A DNA stretch of 64,000 nucleotides from Candidatus Thiodiazotropha sp. (ex Epidulcina cf. delphinae). Its GTDB lineage: Bacteria > Pseudomonadota > Gammaproteobacteria > Chromatiales > Chromatiaceae. Each line of letters starts with the position of its first letter. The first letter of the stretch is position 1. The notes under the pieces are model-generated. The model made no database searches and was not told the origin of the DNA. It saw nothing but the letters and a program-made list of their open reading frames with translations. The position numbers and the translations under genes were made by a program. The stretch spans positions 1 to 64,000 of the forward strand of contig JAHXHS010000018.1 of assembly GCA_025656455.1 (NCBI GenBank). The letters run 5' to 3'. Below are positions 1 through 5,468 of this stretch, in pieces.

Positions 1-610
1 TAAGATCTTGATTCAAGTTGGATCTGCAGTTTAACTTAAATGCTTAACTAATTGAAATATTTATGAAAGTTGTGGGTAATGGAGAGGGATGGAATCCAGA
101 TGCTCCGTGATTATCGACCGTTTGTCATGCAAAAAAAACCCTTCTCGTTAGATTAACTTCGGATACAAATCTCGCCAGCGTGGGTTCAGCGCTTCAATCG
201 TCTTTTCCTTCCATTTCGTTTGCTGGCTAATAGGTACACACACGGCTGTCGCTCCATACCGCCTCCCCGCCATATTCTCTGGATTCCGGCATTCGCCGGA
301 ATGACGTAGTCACACTGAGTAAACAAGGACATCCATCGATTATCCTCTACAACATTTGCGTTAATTAGCGGTAATTTGTGTCCATTTGCGGCCAATCACT
401 CTTCACTCTCTTCTACCCATCGGGCCTTTTCCGGTAGGCGGTGCAGCGCGGCAATCAGGGTTTCGCTGTCCGTAATTGTTGGGTGTCCAATTCCATTCTG
501 TGATCAGACAAAATTGGAGAGGTAGTTTCAATCTCATCCGACAGCAATGCGACCAAAGGAGACGTCTGAAGAATGTACCGTAAATCATAGCATTATCTAT
601 TAGAGCGGAC
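1..610. other. Gene-poor left edge with one GIY-YIG remnant
   Basis: I see no intact gene before the first toxin-antitoxin pair. The stretch holds an internally deleted GIY-YIG nuclease remnant (148-257, minus strand). Next to it is a short palindrome at 281-305 (GGATTCCGGC, a 5-base spacer, then GCCGGAATGAC), a REP-like motif repeated with the related elements near 2.1 kb and 41.4 kb. Between about 310 and 610 only short reading frames without recognisable products are visible. Since cassette-like genes start immediately to the right, this could be the continuation of that array. Confidence 0.5.
148..257 (-). pseudogene. GIY-YIG nuclease remnant, internally deleted (copy 1)
   Basis: The frame starts at ATG 257 with MERQPCVYLLASKRNG, the usual N-terminus of small standalone GIY-YIG (YhbQ/UPF0213-like) nucleases. 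It then jumps directly to the family C-terminus, which in another frame reads WKEKTIEALNPRWRDLYPKL and stops at 148. The central GIY-YIG catalytic part (roughly 60 residues) is missing, and the join is out of frame. Copy 3 at 41410-41519 carries the same join, so the deletion predates the spread of the element. Identification rests on recognising both family ends. No function is expected. Confidence 0.7.
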
Positions 611-670
611 ATTCAACGACAAAGCTCAACCGCGCGAGGTACGAGCGTCGGCAGGGGCGCTTTGTTGGGC
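611..670 (-). repeat. attC-like recombination site after higA1
   Basis: Read on the minus strand, this 60-bp stretch begins with GCCCAAC (fits RYYYAAC) and ends with GTTGAAT (fits GTTRRRY), the two simple sites that bound an integron attC. Inner arms AAAGC and GCTTT pair next to these boxes. The length is typical of short attC sites. It overlaps the last codons of the antitoxin, as attC sites often do, and lies downstream of the gene in the expected orientation. The call is inferred from pattern only. Confidence 0.55.
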
Positions 671-976
671 ATCATTTGGGATAAGTGCTACTTCTGGATG
701 TAATTTCAACCCAAGAGCTGAAATCACTTTAAGAACGGTATCAAATCCAGGAGTACGTTCTCCCGAAAGAGCCTTGTACAGGCTTTCACGGGAGACTCCG
801 GCATCCCGGGCAACCTGAGACATCCCCTTCGCGCGCGCTATATCACCAAGCGCCTTAGCGATGAAAGCGGCATCTCCGTCCGCCTCTTCCATACACGCCT
901 CCAGGTACGCCGCCATCTCCTCTGGAGTGCGGAGGTGTTCAGATACATCGTATTTGGAAGTGATAGTTTTGCTCAT
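626..976 (-). CDS. HigA-like antitoxin (probable addiction module antitoxin)
   Basis: This 116-residue protein is of the HI1420/HigA-like antitoxin type. The N-terminal part (SKYDVSEHLRTPEEMAAYLEA) is the conserved lead of this family and binds the toxin. Residues about 45-90 form a helix-turn-helix with the core 'MSQVARDAGVSRESLYKALSGERTPGFDTV', here quoted in pieces: MSQVARDAGVSRES, then LYKALSGERTPGF. It would neutralise the upstream RelE-fold toxin and repress their shared promoter. The toxin gene lies 8 bp upstream on the same strand, giving the toxin-first order usual for HigBA-type pairs. The C-terminal tail (AQQSAPADARTSRG) lies inside the attC-like site at 611-670, which suggests the pair travels as a gene cassette. 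Confidence 0.85.
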   Translation of the reverse strand: MSKTITSKYDVSEHLRTPEEMAAYLEACMEEADGDAAFIAKALGDIARAKGMSQVARDAGVSRESLYKALSGERTPGFDTVLKVISALGLKLHPEVALIPNDAQQSAPADARTSRG

Positions 977-984
977 GGCATCGA

Positions 985-1272
985 TTAGAGGTTTCGAGCA
1001 AGGTCAAGCGCTATCTTAATATCCTCGGCTTGGCCGCGCTTGTCACCGCCAGCCAACAGGATTACCAATTCACGCCCTTGCTGTTTGAAGTAAACCCGAT
1101 AGCCGGGGCCGTAGTGAATCCGAAGTTCCGAGACTCCCTCACCGACAGGTGCAACATCGCCCGGATTCCCAAGCGCGAGCCGTTCGACCCTAGCAAGAAT
1201 TCGGGCACGTGCTCGAATATCGCGCAGCCCATCAATCCATTTCGCATATGTCTCGGTTTTCCGGACTTCCAT
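985..1272 (-). CDS. RelE/HigB-type toxin (phage-derived Gp49-like family)
   Basis: This 95-residue protein matches the HI1419/Gp49-like branch of the RelE/ParE superfamily. Family marks are the lead ETYAKWIDGLRDIRARARI, the central LRIHYGPGYRVYFKQQG strand segment, and the closing LLAGGDKRGQAEDIKIA. Such toxins are generally ribosome-dependent mRNA interferases acting in the cytoplasm. It is followed after 8 bp by the HigA-like antitoxin gene, so both are probably one transcript. Upstream, at 1319-1366, lies the attC-like site that ends the neighbouring acetyltransferase cassette. The toxin-first order and full length suggest a working module. Confidence 0.87.
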   Translation of the reverse strand: MEVRKTETYAKWIDGLRDIRARARILARVERLALGNPGDVAPVGEGVSELRIHYGPGYRVYFKQQGRELVILLAGGDKRGQAEDIKIALDLARNL

Positions 1273-1318
1273 GCCTGGAGTGTAGCCTGCTGACTACAGG
1301 TTTACAATGGGTGTATAT

Positions 1319-1366
1319 GCCCAACGCCGCATTCAGCGGCTTGTCCGCTGCAATGCATGGTTATGC
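1319..1366 (-). repeat. attC-like recombination site after the GNAT gene
   Basis: Bounded by GCCCAAC on the plus strand (GTTGGGC, a GTTRRRY box, on the minus strand) and by GTTATGC (GCATAAC on minus, one mismatch to RYYYAAC). The inner arms GCATT-CAGCGG and CCGCTG-CAATGC pair except for one unpaired base, and a bulged base of this kind is the hallmark that lets IntI choose the strand. The acetyltransferase stop codon lies inside it, and the encoded tail NHALQRTSR is a type of tail seen on cassette genes reading into attC. Confidence 0.65.
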
Positions 1367-1884
1367 AAAGCACTCCATTGTTCATGGGTCATCCGGTACA
1401 GCCTGGCAGGCCGCCCATGAAACTCCACATTCTGGTAGTGGCTGAATCCAGCTTTCTCCGCGACACGCATGGATGCAATATGCTCGGGCTCAATTATTAC
1501 AACAACCGACTCCAACTGTTTCTGGCAGAAAGCATAGGTCAGGACGGCCCCTGCCGACTCTGATGCTAAGCCTCTACCCCAGTACTGCCTGGCAAGACGA
1601 TACCCAAGGTTAATTTCTTCGACATCACCGACAACTTCCGGACCAACACCACAAAAACCAATGAGGTCAGATGACTCTTTGTCGACCAATGCCCAAGGAC
1701 CGACTCCGTGGGACGTATAGCAGGAAAGGCACCATTCTATAAATTTTCGGGTTGCAGCATCATTGCAAATTCCCCGAACGGAATATTTCATCACTTCAGG
1801 ATCACTGAGAATTGACGTCAGTACGGGCAGGTCATCTAAAGACAAAGGCCTGATCAGCATCCGTTCTGTTTCGCTAATTAGCAC
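1333..1884 (-). CDS. GNAT family N-acetyltransferase (RimJ/RimL-like)
   Basis: This is a GCN5-related acetyltransferase of the RimJ/RimL type, about 183 residues. Visible family features are the opening ISETERMLIRPLSLDDLP, the middle strand INLGYRLARQYWGRGLASES containing the acetyl-CoA pyrophosphate loop (RQYWGRGLAS), and IIEPEHIASMRVAEKAGF, the usual 'N/H-x-x-S-x-x-V-x-E-K-x-G-F' ending. The substrate cannot be told; homologues modify proteins, antibiotics or small amines. I chose the GTG at 1884 because a GGAGG ribosome binding site lies just before it, inside the longer frame that starts with ATG at 1902. The stop codon sits inside an attC-like palindrome, so this looks like an integron cassette gene. 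Confidence 0.82.
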   Translation of the reverse strand: MLISETERMLIRPLSLDDLPVLTSILSDPEVMKYSVRGICNDAATRKFIEWCLSCYTSHGVGPWALVDKESSDLIGFCGVGPEVVGDVEEINLGYRLARQYWGRGLASESAGAVLTYAFCQKQLESVVVIIEPEHIASMRVAEKAGFSHYQNVEFHGRPARLYRMTHEQWSALHNHALQRTSR

Positions 1885-1898
1885 CGTTTCCTCCAAGT

Positions 1899-1940
1899 GC
1901 ATAACAGTGATATTAACGAGACCCCCTGTCTCGTTATTAA
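1899..1940. repeat. Hairpin repeat (attC-like), copy 1
   Basis: The core AACGAGAC/GTCTCGTT forms a perfect 8-bp stem around a short C-rich loop, extended by TTAA arms with a bulged base. An almost identical sequence occurs at 2962-3008. Both copies follow the stop codon of a cassette-like gene on the minus strand and end in GTTATGC or GTTAGCC, resembling a degenerate attC. A GIY-YIG-derived element has since split this copy from the gene it followed (stop now at 2374). Confidence 0.45.
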
Positions 1941-1945
1941 TTTTT

Positions 1946-2367
1946 GCTTCGTTAGAAAAATTCGTGGGCAGCCTTGAATGATAAACATCACTAACCTATT
2001 GAAAGATATATGTAATGCTGGATTTATTGGCTGCATCTTTTTCGAGGGTCAGTTCTGAATACAGGATGCCGTCTGAGCAACAGACCAGCAGATATCGTAT
2101 GGCCACGTCATTCCGGCGCATGCCGGAATCCAGAGAATCTGCCATTCAGCGGGAAAAAGCCATCAAGAACTGGAAGAGGGCATGGAAGATAAAGACAATT
2201 GAAGCGATGAACCCATGCTGGCGAGATTTACATCCGGACCTGATCTAATTCGAGAAGTGTTTTTTGTTACATGACAAACGGTCGATAATCGTGGAGCACC
2301 TGGATTCCGGCATCCGCCGGAATGACGGGATCAGGGAAGGTCTGCCCACAAATTTCCCTGAAGAGCC
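1946..2367 (+). mobile_element. GIY-YIG-derived non-autonomous element (copy 2), 8-bp TSD
   Basis: This 422-bp element is bounded on both sides by the 8-bp direct repeat TAATTTTT (1938-1945 and 2368-2375), a likely target-site duplication. The ends are imperfect inverted repeats that share AAATTYGTGGGCA about 12 to 20 bp in from each edge. Inside are two REP-like palindromes (CATTCCGGC near 2107-2128 and GATTCCGGC near 2303-2325) that bracket the 3' half of a GIY-YIG nuclease gene. The related element at 41179-41675 shares the flanks, ends and cargo and has its own 8-bp duplication. The transposase that moves it is not in the window. Confidence 0.72.
2134..2248 (+). pseudogene. GIY-YIG nuclease 3' fragment (copy 2)
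   Basis: The frame reads ESAIQREKAIKNWKRAWK and then IEAMNPCWRDLHPDL before TAA at 2246-2248. This is the C-terminal third of a standalone GIY-YIG nuclease, from the conserved 'AIxREKxIKxWxRxWK' helix to the 'NPxWRDLxPxL' tail. The N-terminal GIY-YIG core has been replaced by the REP-like palindrome (about 2104-2130), so no nuclease can be made. It differs from copies 1 and 3, which keep the extreme N-terminus and lack the middle. Confidence 0.7.
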
Positions 2368-2373
2368 TAATTT

Positions 2374-2946
2374 TTAGCCGTGCTCTCGAAATACACGCCC
2401 CATCTCGAAATCAATGTATCGATTGAGCCGAATCTCTTTACCATTTCGCATTTTGACTCTGCATGTGCACAGAAAAGGTCCGTATGCAGAGGTTGTTATA
2501 CCGATCATTCCGTTCTTTTGCGTCTCACGATATACCTTATTTCCCCAGTACTCTCCTAAGAAGAACTCAGCGTATTCAAGATCGTCAAAAAACTCCGATT
2601 TATGCCGGACGAGATAAATGAAAATATCATAAATCTGCCCTTTCTCTTCGGACGGTTCAATTACGTGCGCTAAAAATATTCCGCAGTTTTCTTGATAGAT
2701 TCCGTTGCGCTCCTTAGACCAATCTACTTCCTGCGCAGCCTTCGGTGCGGCACTTGGGTTGACTTTTTCAAGCGCTTTCAGATCTTCACCTAGCTCGACA
2801 GGACCTACTTTGAATAAACTGCCTGAGCTAACACGCTTTTGAATGGCTCCAAAAAGCCCTTCAAGTTGCGCAGAGAATTTACGAGCACCATAGATGATCA
2901 GTCCGATCCAGGCGAGAGTCTGGAGAAGTGGAATCCAATCTTTCAT
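2374..2946 (-). CDS. Membrane-anchored pYEATS-like domain protein
   Basis: This 190-residue protein has a hydrophobic N-terminus (residues about 5-22, IPLLQTLAWIGLIIYGARKF), a linker, and a C-terminal domain from about 100. That domain reads YDIFIYLVRHKSEFFDDLEY, AEFFLGEYWGNKVYRE and GIGITTSAYGPFLCTCRV-type strands and ends IRLNRYIDFEM (segments as seen, slightly condensed). It resembles the prokaryotic YEATS (pYEATS) domain, which in bacteria is found joined to membrane helices or to effector domains and is thought to sense a ligand in conflict or stress systems. I recall the family from memory, so the name is moderately sure. Its stop codon coincides with the target duplication of the GIY-YIG-derived element, and its neighbours are toxin-antitoxin and acetyltransferase cassettes. 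Confidence 0.62.
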   Translation of the reverse strand: MKDWIPLLQTLAWIGLIIYGARKFSAQLEGLFGAIQKRVSSGSLFKVGPVELGEDLKALEKVNPSAAPKAAQEVDWSKERNGIYQENCGIFLAHVIEPSEEKGQIYDIFIYLVRHKSEFFDDLEYAEFFLGEYWGNKVYRETQKNGMIGITTSAYGPFLCTCRVKMRNGKEIRLNRYIDFEMGRVFREHG

Positions 2947-2961
2947 TCATTTTCCTATTAC

Positions 2962-3008
2962 GGCTAACAGTGATATTAACGGACCCCCTGTCTCGTTATT
3001 AATTTTTA
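2962..3008. repeat. Hairpin repeat (attC-like), copy 2
   Basis: This is nearly identical to the repeat at 1899-1940. It begins directly at the higA2 stop codon on the minus strand and ends with GTTAGCC just before the pYEATS gene. The same arrangement (stop codon, AAAAATTAATAAC, hairpin, GTTA) follows two different genes, so the sequence behaves like the 3' part of a gene cassette. It fits the attC consensus less well than the sites at 611, 1319 and 3677. Confidence 0.45.
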
Positions 3009-3323
3009 GGCCAACCTCTGCAAGTGATGAAAATCATGTATGGATTCGAGTTCCTCCGCCTCTTGCGATTGAGCCCGGTAAAGATCCCAGCGAATCTGTA
3101 GGTTCAGCCAAAAATCTGCCGATACCCCAAAAAACTTAGCCAAGCGGAGCGCGGTACTTGGCGTTACTCCTCGCTTTTGATTTACCAACTCATTGACCCT
3201 TTGATAGGGCACATGAATTGCGTTCGCGAGGTCCCGTTGGCTTATTTGCAGGGGCTCAAGAAATTCCTCCTTGAGCATTTCGCCAGGGTGAGTTGGTGGC
3301 CTGTTAGTAGGGATGCGGACCAT
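3006..3323 (-). CDS. higA: HigA family antitoxin (XRE type)
   Basis: This 105-residue protein is a classic HigA/VapI antitoxin. It starts with the family lead PTHPGEMLKEEFLEPL. An XRE helix-turn-helix follows at residues about 28-80 (ISQRDLANAIHVPYQRVNEL, then VTPSTALRLAKFFGVSADFW) and a short helical tail ends the protein. It should bind the HigB toxin encoded 8 bp upstream and repress the shared promoter. The start at 3323 is the natural one for the family. It is the second HigBA module within 3 kb, on the same strand as the first but of a different subfamily, as often seen in chromosomal integron arrays. Confidence 0.9.
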   Translation of the reverse strand: MVRIPTNRPPTHPGEMLKEEFLEPLQISQRDLANAIHVPYQRVNELVNQKRGVTPSTALRLAKFFGVSADFWLNLQIRWDLYRAQSQEAEELESIHDFHHLQRLA

Positions 3324-3331
3324 CTTAATTC

Positions 3332-3625
3332 TCAGTGGTAATCAGTGATTTCAACGTTGCTGGGGCCTTTTTCTCCCCACATGAAACAAATTCTGTACTG
3401 TTCATTGATTCGAATACTGAATTGGCCTTTTCGGTTTCCAGATAGCGCTTCGAGGCGATTCCCCGGGGGAACCCGCAATTCTTCGATATTTTGAACAGAA
3501 TCAAGTTGATCGAGTTTTCGGGTAGCGATACGCCAGAGGTTATTGGGGCAAGCTTTACGGGCTTCCCGAGAGTTCACTCCGTTGAAAATATCTTCACTGG
3601 CTTTATCTGCGAACGACTCAATCAT
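3332..3625 (-). CDS. higB: HigB family toxin (RelE/ParE fold)
   Basis: This 97-residue protein is a HigB toxin, a ribosome-associated mRNA endonuclease family. Family features are the opening MIESFADKASEDIFNG, the helix KACPNNLWRIATRKLDQLD, the loop LRVPPGNRLEALSGNRKGQF, and the closing SIRINEQYRICFMW with the conserved basic and aromatic residues of the active surface. It is followed by higA on the same strand after 8 bp. The gene starts about 50 bp downstream (minus strand) of the attC-like site at 3677-3742, leaving room for its own promoter, a common trait of toxin-antitoxin cassettes. Confidence 0.9.
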   Translation of the reverse strand: MIESFADKASEDIFNGVNSREARKACPNNLWRIATRKLDQLDSVQNIEELRVPPGNRLEALSGNRKGQFSIRINEQYRICFMWGEKGPSNVEITDYH

Positions 3626-3676
3626 TGAAGCATGATAGCACGGAATCCGTGCTAGTCAAGGCGGCGATTTTTGAAG

Positions 3677-3742
3677 GCCTAACGTTGCCTTCAGCGGAGC
3701 AGGCGCGTAAGCGACTGCGTCCGATGAAAGGCCTGGTTATGT
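3677..3742 (-). repeat. attC-like recombination site after ybaK remnant
   Basis: Plus-strand GCCTAAC (RYYYAAC; GTTAGGC on minus) bounds one end and GTTATGT the other. The inner arms GCCTTCAGCGGA and TCCGATGAAAGGC pair apart from one bulged T and one mismatch. The 66-bp length, orientation and bulge fit an integron attC ending the ybaK-like cassette on the minus strand. It is the clearest match to the consensus in the array, since GCCTAAC/GTTAGGC is the commonest core. Confidence 0.62.
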
Positions 3743-3789
3743 GCTTTTTCCTTTACATAAAAAGAAGCGGCACTGCATAGCCTCGGTAC

Positions 3790-4131
3790 TTAGATCTGCC
3801 CAAGAGGGCTCACACCGCCCAAAACATAGCCGGTCGAGCGCTCCACATCAGATGCTTCCGCCATGCTTGCTTTTTTCGCCCCAATGGCTTTCGCAATCAG
3901 TTTCATACTCAGCATGGATGAAACAGGAACCACGCCAACAACCAACGCTTTACCTCCAACGCTCACCACTAGTGTAGTGTCCTATACTGGCGTTTTGAAA
4001 ACCCTTTCTTCTGTCACACCCATCTTTTTTGCCGCTTCAGAACCATAGGATTCAATCGACGGATCATGGGGGTATTCATGCCCCTTGTAAGAAATTTTCG
4101 CTTTCCTGGCAATATTGATAGCCGGTGTCAT
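3790..4131 (-). pseudogene. ybaK: YbaK/EbsC-type aminoacyl-tRNA deacylase, broken
   Basis: Reading from ATG 4131 gives MTPAINIARKAKISYKGHEY, then DPSIESYGSEAAKKMGVTEE and RVFKT. After an interruption the same frame resumes as LVVSVGGKALVVGVVPVSS and continues to STGYVLGGVSPLGQ. This is the YbaK Cys-tRNA(Pro) deacylase family. Two lesions are visible. An in-frame 18-bp insertion at 3973-3990 brings an amber stop and matches a dispersed repeat (TGTAGTGTCCTATACT). The last 45-50 residues of the family are also missing, with a stop right after the SPLGQ motif. An attC-like site follows 48 bp further on, so it was probably a cassette. Confidence 0.75.
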
Positions 4132-4213
4132 TTTGTTTACATACCTCTAACAAGACTGCAGAAAAAACTCGAAAATATTAGTTGAATCAACTGCCAGATG
4201 AAATCCCAGCTTC

Positions 4214-4750
4214 CTATTCACTATCACGCGAGCGGCTTCTGATCTCAGAAATTTCTTCATCTTTCAATCCAAGGGAAACCAAGAATGCTTGATGGGAATC
4301 CGGGGCATCGCGTTCAAAGGCCTGGTGCCAACGCTGGCGGCCCGCCTCGTCAACACCAACCTCTTCCAGCATGGCAACCCATTGTTCCACGTTGATATTC
4401 CGACAACGCGGATATTCCCCCTCACGGCCGAGCAGTTGAATGACAAGTCGTTGCTGGGCGCCCAGGTTTGTGATTTCGCCATTGAGCGCGGTCAGACGCT
4501 GCTCAAGCGCCATTTCAAGGGCAGTCGTATTTTTTCCATCCAGGATGTTTTGAATGGCCGCGAGTGAAAGCCCCGCTTTGCGGAAAGTAGCAATGCGCGT
4601 CATGCGGGCCCTTTCTCGTTCGCTGTAGAGCCTGTAACCGGCAGAACTGACTCCTGCAGGCTTAAGCAATCCAATGCGGTCATAATAGAGCAGCGTCGCA
4701 CGTGACAGATTAAATTGGCTGGCAAAAGCGGTAATAGTTTTTAACTTCAT
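4214..4750 (-). CDS. MerR family transcriptional regulator
   Basis: This 178-residue protein has an N-terminal MerR winged helix-turn-helix: residues 1-70 contain LKTITAFASQFNLSRATLLY, YDRIGLLKPAGVSSAGYRLY and RIATFRKAGLSLAAIQNIL. A helical dimerisation segment follows (ALEQRLTALNGEITNLGAQQ), then a C-terminal effector part without obvious cysteine metal ligands, so the inducer is unlikely to be a simple metal ion. I start it at ATG 4750, since the family begins at the MKLKTITAFA segment and only a TTG lies further upstream. It lies 72 bp downstream of a same-strand gene (4823-5224) and is probably co-transcribed with it. The target is unknown. Confidence 0.85.
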   Translation of the reverse strand: MKLKTITAFASQFNLSRATLLYYDRIGLLKPAGVSSAGYRLYSERERARMTRIATFRKAGLSLAAIQNILDGKNTTALEMALEQRLTALNGEITNLGAQQRLVIQLLGREGEYPRCRNINVEQWVAMLEEVGVDEAGRQRWHQAFERDAPDSHQAFLVSLGLKDEEISEIRSRSRDSE

Positions 4751-4822
4751 AATATATGCGGCGTTGCCCAAATATGGCGAGCTATCCCTCGCTCGCCGTT
4801 CCCTCCCTCTTTCAATTGGCTT

Positions 4823-5224
4823 TTATTCGATAGGAGCGAGGTCTGGTTCGACCCAAGCGGATCGCGCCTCTGGGGAATTCAGACGCTCCTCACTGTAATA
4901 GCATAAAAGCACGCCTTGCGCATCATCGACCAAGTCAGGGTTGTTTTTCAGAAAACCCTCAAAATCCTGCTGCGCTTCATCTCTCATTCGTCTGGCTATA
5001 ATGCGCATCAGTGCCTCGGTAAGAGTATAGCTGTACTTCTCAGGGTCATTGAATTTCGCGGCAAGATCACGGATCCCATCGCAGACGCGCAGATTGGCTT
5101 CCTCCAAGCTGTAGCGGTTCAAATGCAGCCACGCCATGTACAAGTGACCATGATGGTCGAAATATTCAGGACCAAGATCTCGAATCTCGAATTTTTTAAG
5201 ATAGGTGTCTTTGTCAAGTTGCAT
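4823..5224 (-). CDS. Uncharacterised helical protein linked to MerR regulator
   Basis: This is a 133-residue, soluble, mostly helical protein with no signal peptide or membrane segment. It opens MQLDKDTYLKKFEIRDLGPE, then FDHHGHLYMAWLHLNRYSLE, and ends with acidic residues. The F-D-H-x-G-H-L-x-x-A-W-L pattern suggests a conserved family in which the two histidines could bind a metal or cofactor, but I do not recognise a function. The start at 5224 is supported by an AGGAG ribosome binding site eight bases upstream. It precedes the MerR regulator on the same strand, so it may be that regulator's partner or target. Confidence 0.7.
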   Translation of the reverse strand: MQLDKDTYLKKFEIRDLGPEYFDHHGHLYMAWLHLNRYSLEEANLRVCDGIRDLAAKFNDPEKYSYTLTEALMRIIARRMRDEAQQDFEGFLKNNPDLVDDAQGVLLCYYSEERLNSPEARSAWVEPDLAPIE

Positions 5225-5325
5225 GAAAATTCTCCTTATCGGTTTGAGATCAAGGAGCATAAAGTGTGAAGCGGTAGACAGGTCAACAGGCGTGTCAGAT
5301 TATCGTCCCTAATCACCTCCGCCCG

Positions 5326-5360
5326 CTAGTGTAGTGTCCTATACTGTTTGACGTTTTCAG
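5326..5360. repeat. Dispersed repeat with core TAGTGTAGTGTCCTATACT
   Basis: The 34-bp sequence beginning CTAGTGTAGTGTCC and continuing TATACTGTTTGACGTTTTCA recurs almost exactly at 44133-44166. Shorter versions lie at 3971-3990 (inside ybaK), 11713-11730, around 17000 and at 23236-23256. It has no coding potential. It may be the end of an insertion element or a footprint left by excision. Here it lies between the 4823-5224 gene and the terminator of the metallopeptidase. Confidence 0.6.
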
Positions 5361-5417
5361 AGGCCCACAAATGACTCAAGACAAGGCGCTACGCGCCATT
5401 CTTGGCGCACCACAAAA

Positions 5418-5447
5418 AAAACTGCCGGCTGTTTAGCCGGCAGTTTT
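5418..5447 (-). terminator. Intrinsic terminator after metallopeptidase
   Basis: A perfect hairpin with stem AAAACTGCCGGCT/AGCCGGCAGTTTT and a 4-base loop. On the minus strand the stem runs into eight T residues, the form of a Rho-independent terminator for the metallopeptidase gene that stops 22 bp upstream (5469). The plus-strand side has fewer T residues, so it acts mainly on minus-strand transcripts. Confidence 0.88.
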
Positions 5448-5468
5448 ACCAGGAGAGGTAAGCCCCTC

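Noticed and set aside
403..612. Small minus-strand frame left of higA1 as another cassette gene
   Set aside because: No recognised product; other frames over the same bases look as good, so no gene is called.
2015..2248. 77-residue plus-strand reading frame
   Set aside because: It starts in the left flank of a mobile element, crosses a REP-like palindrome and ends in a nuclease fragment; only the last third is real coding history.
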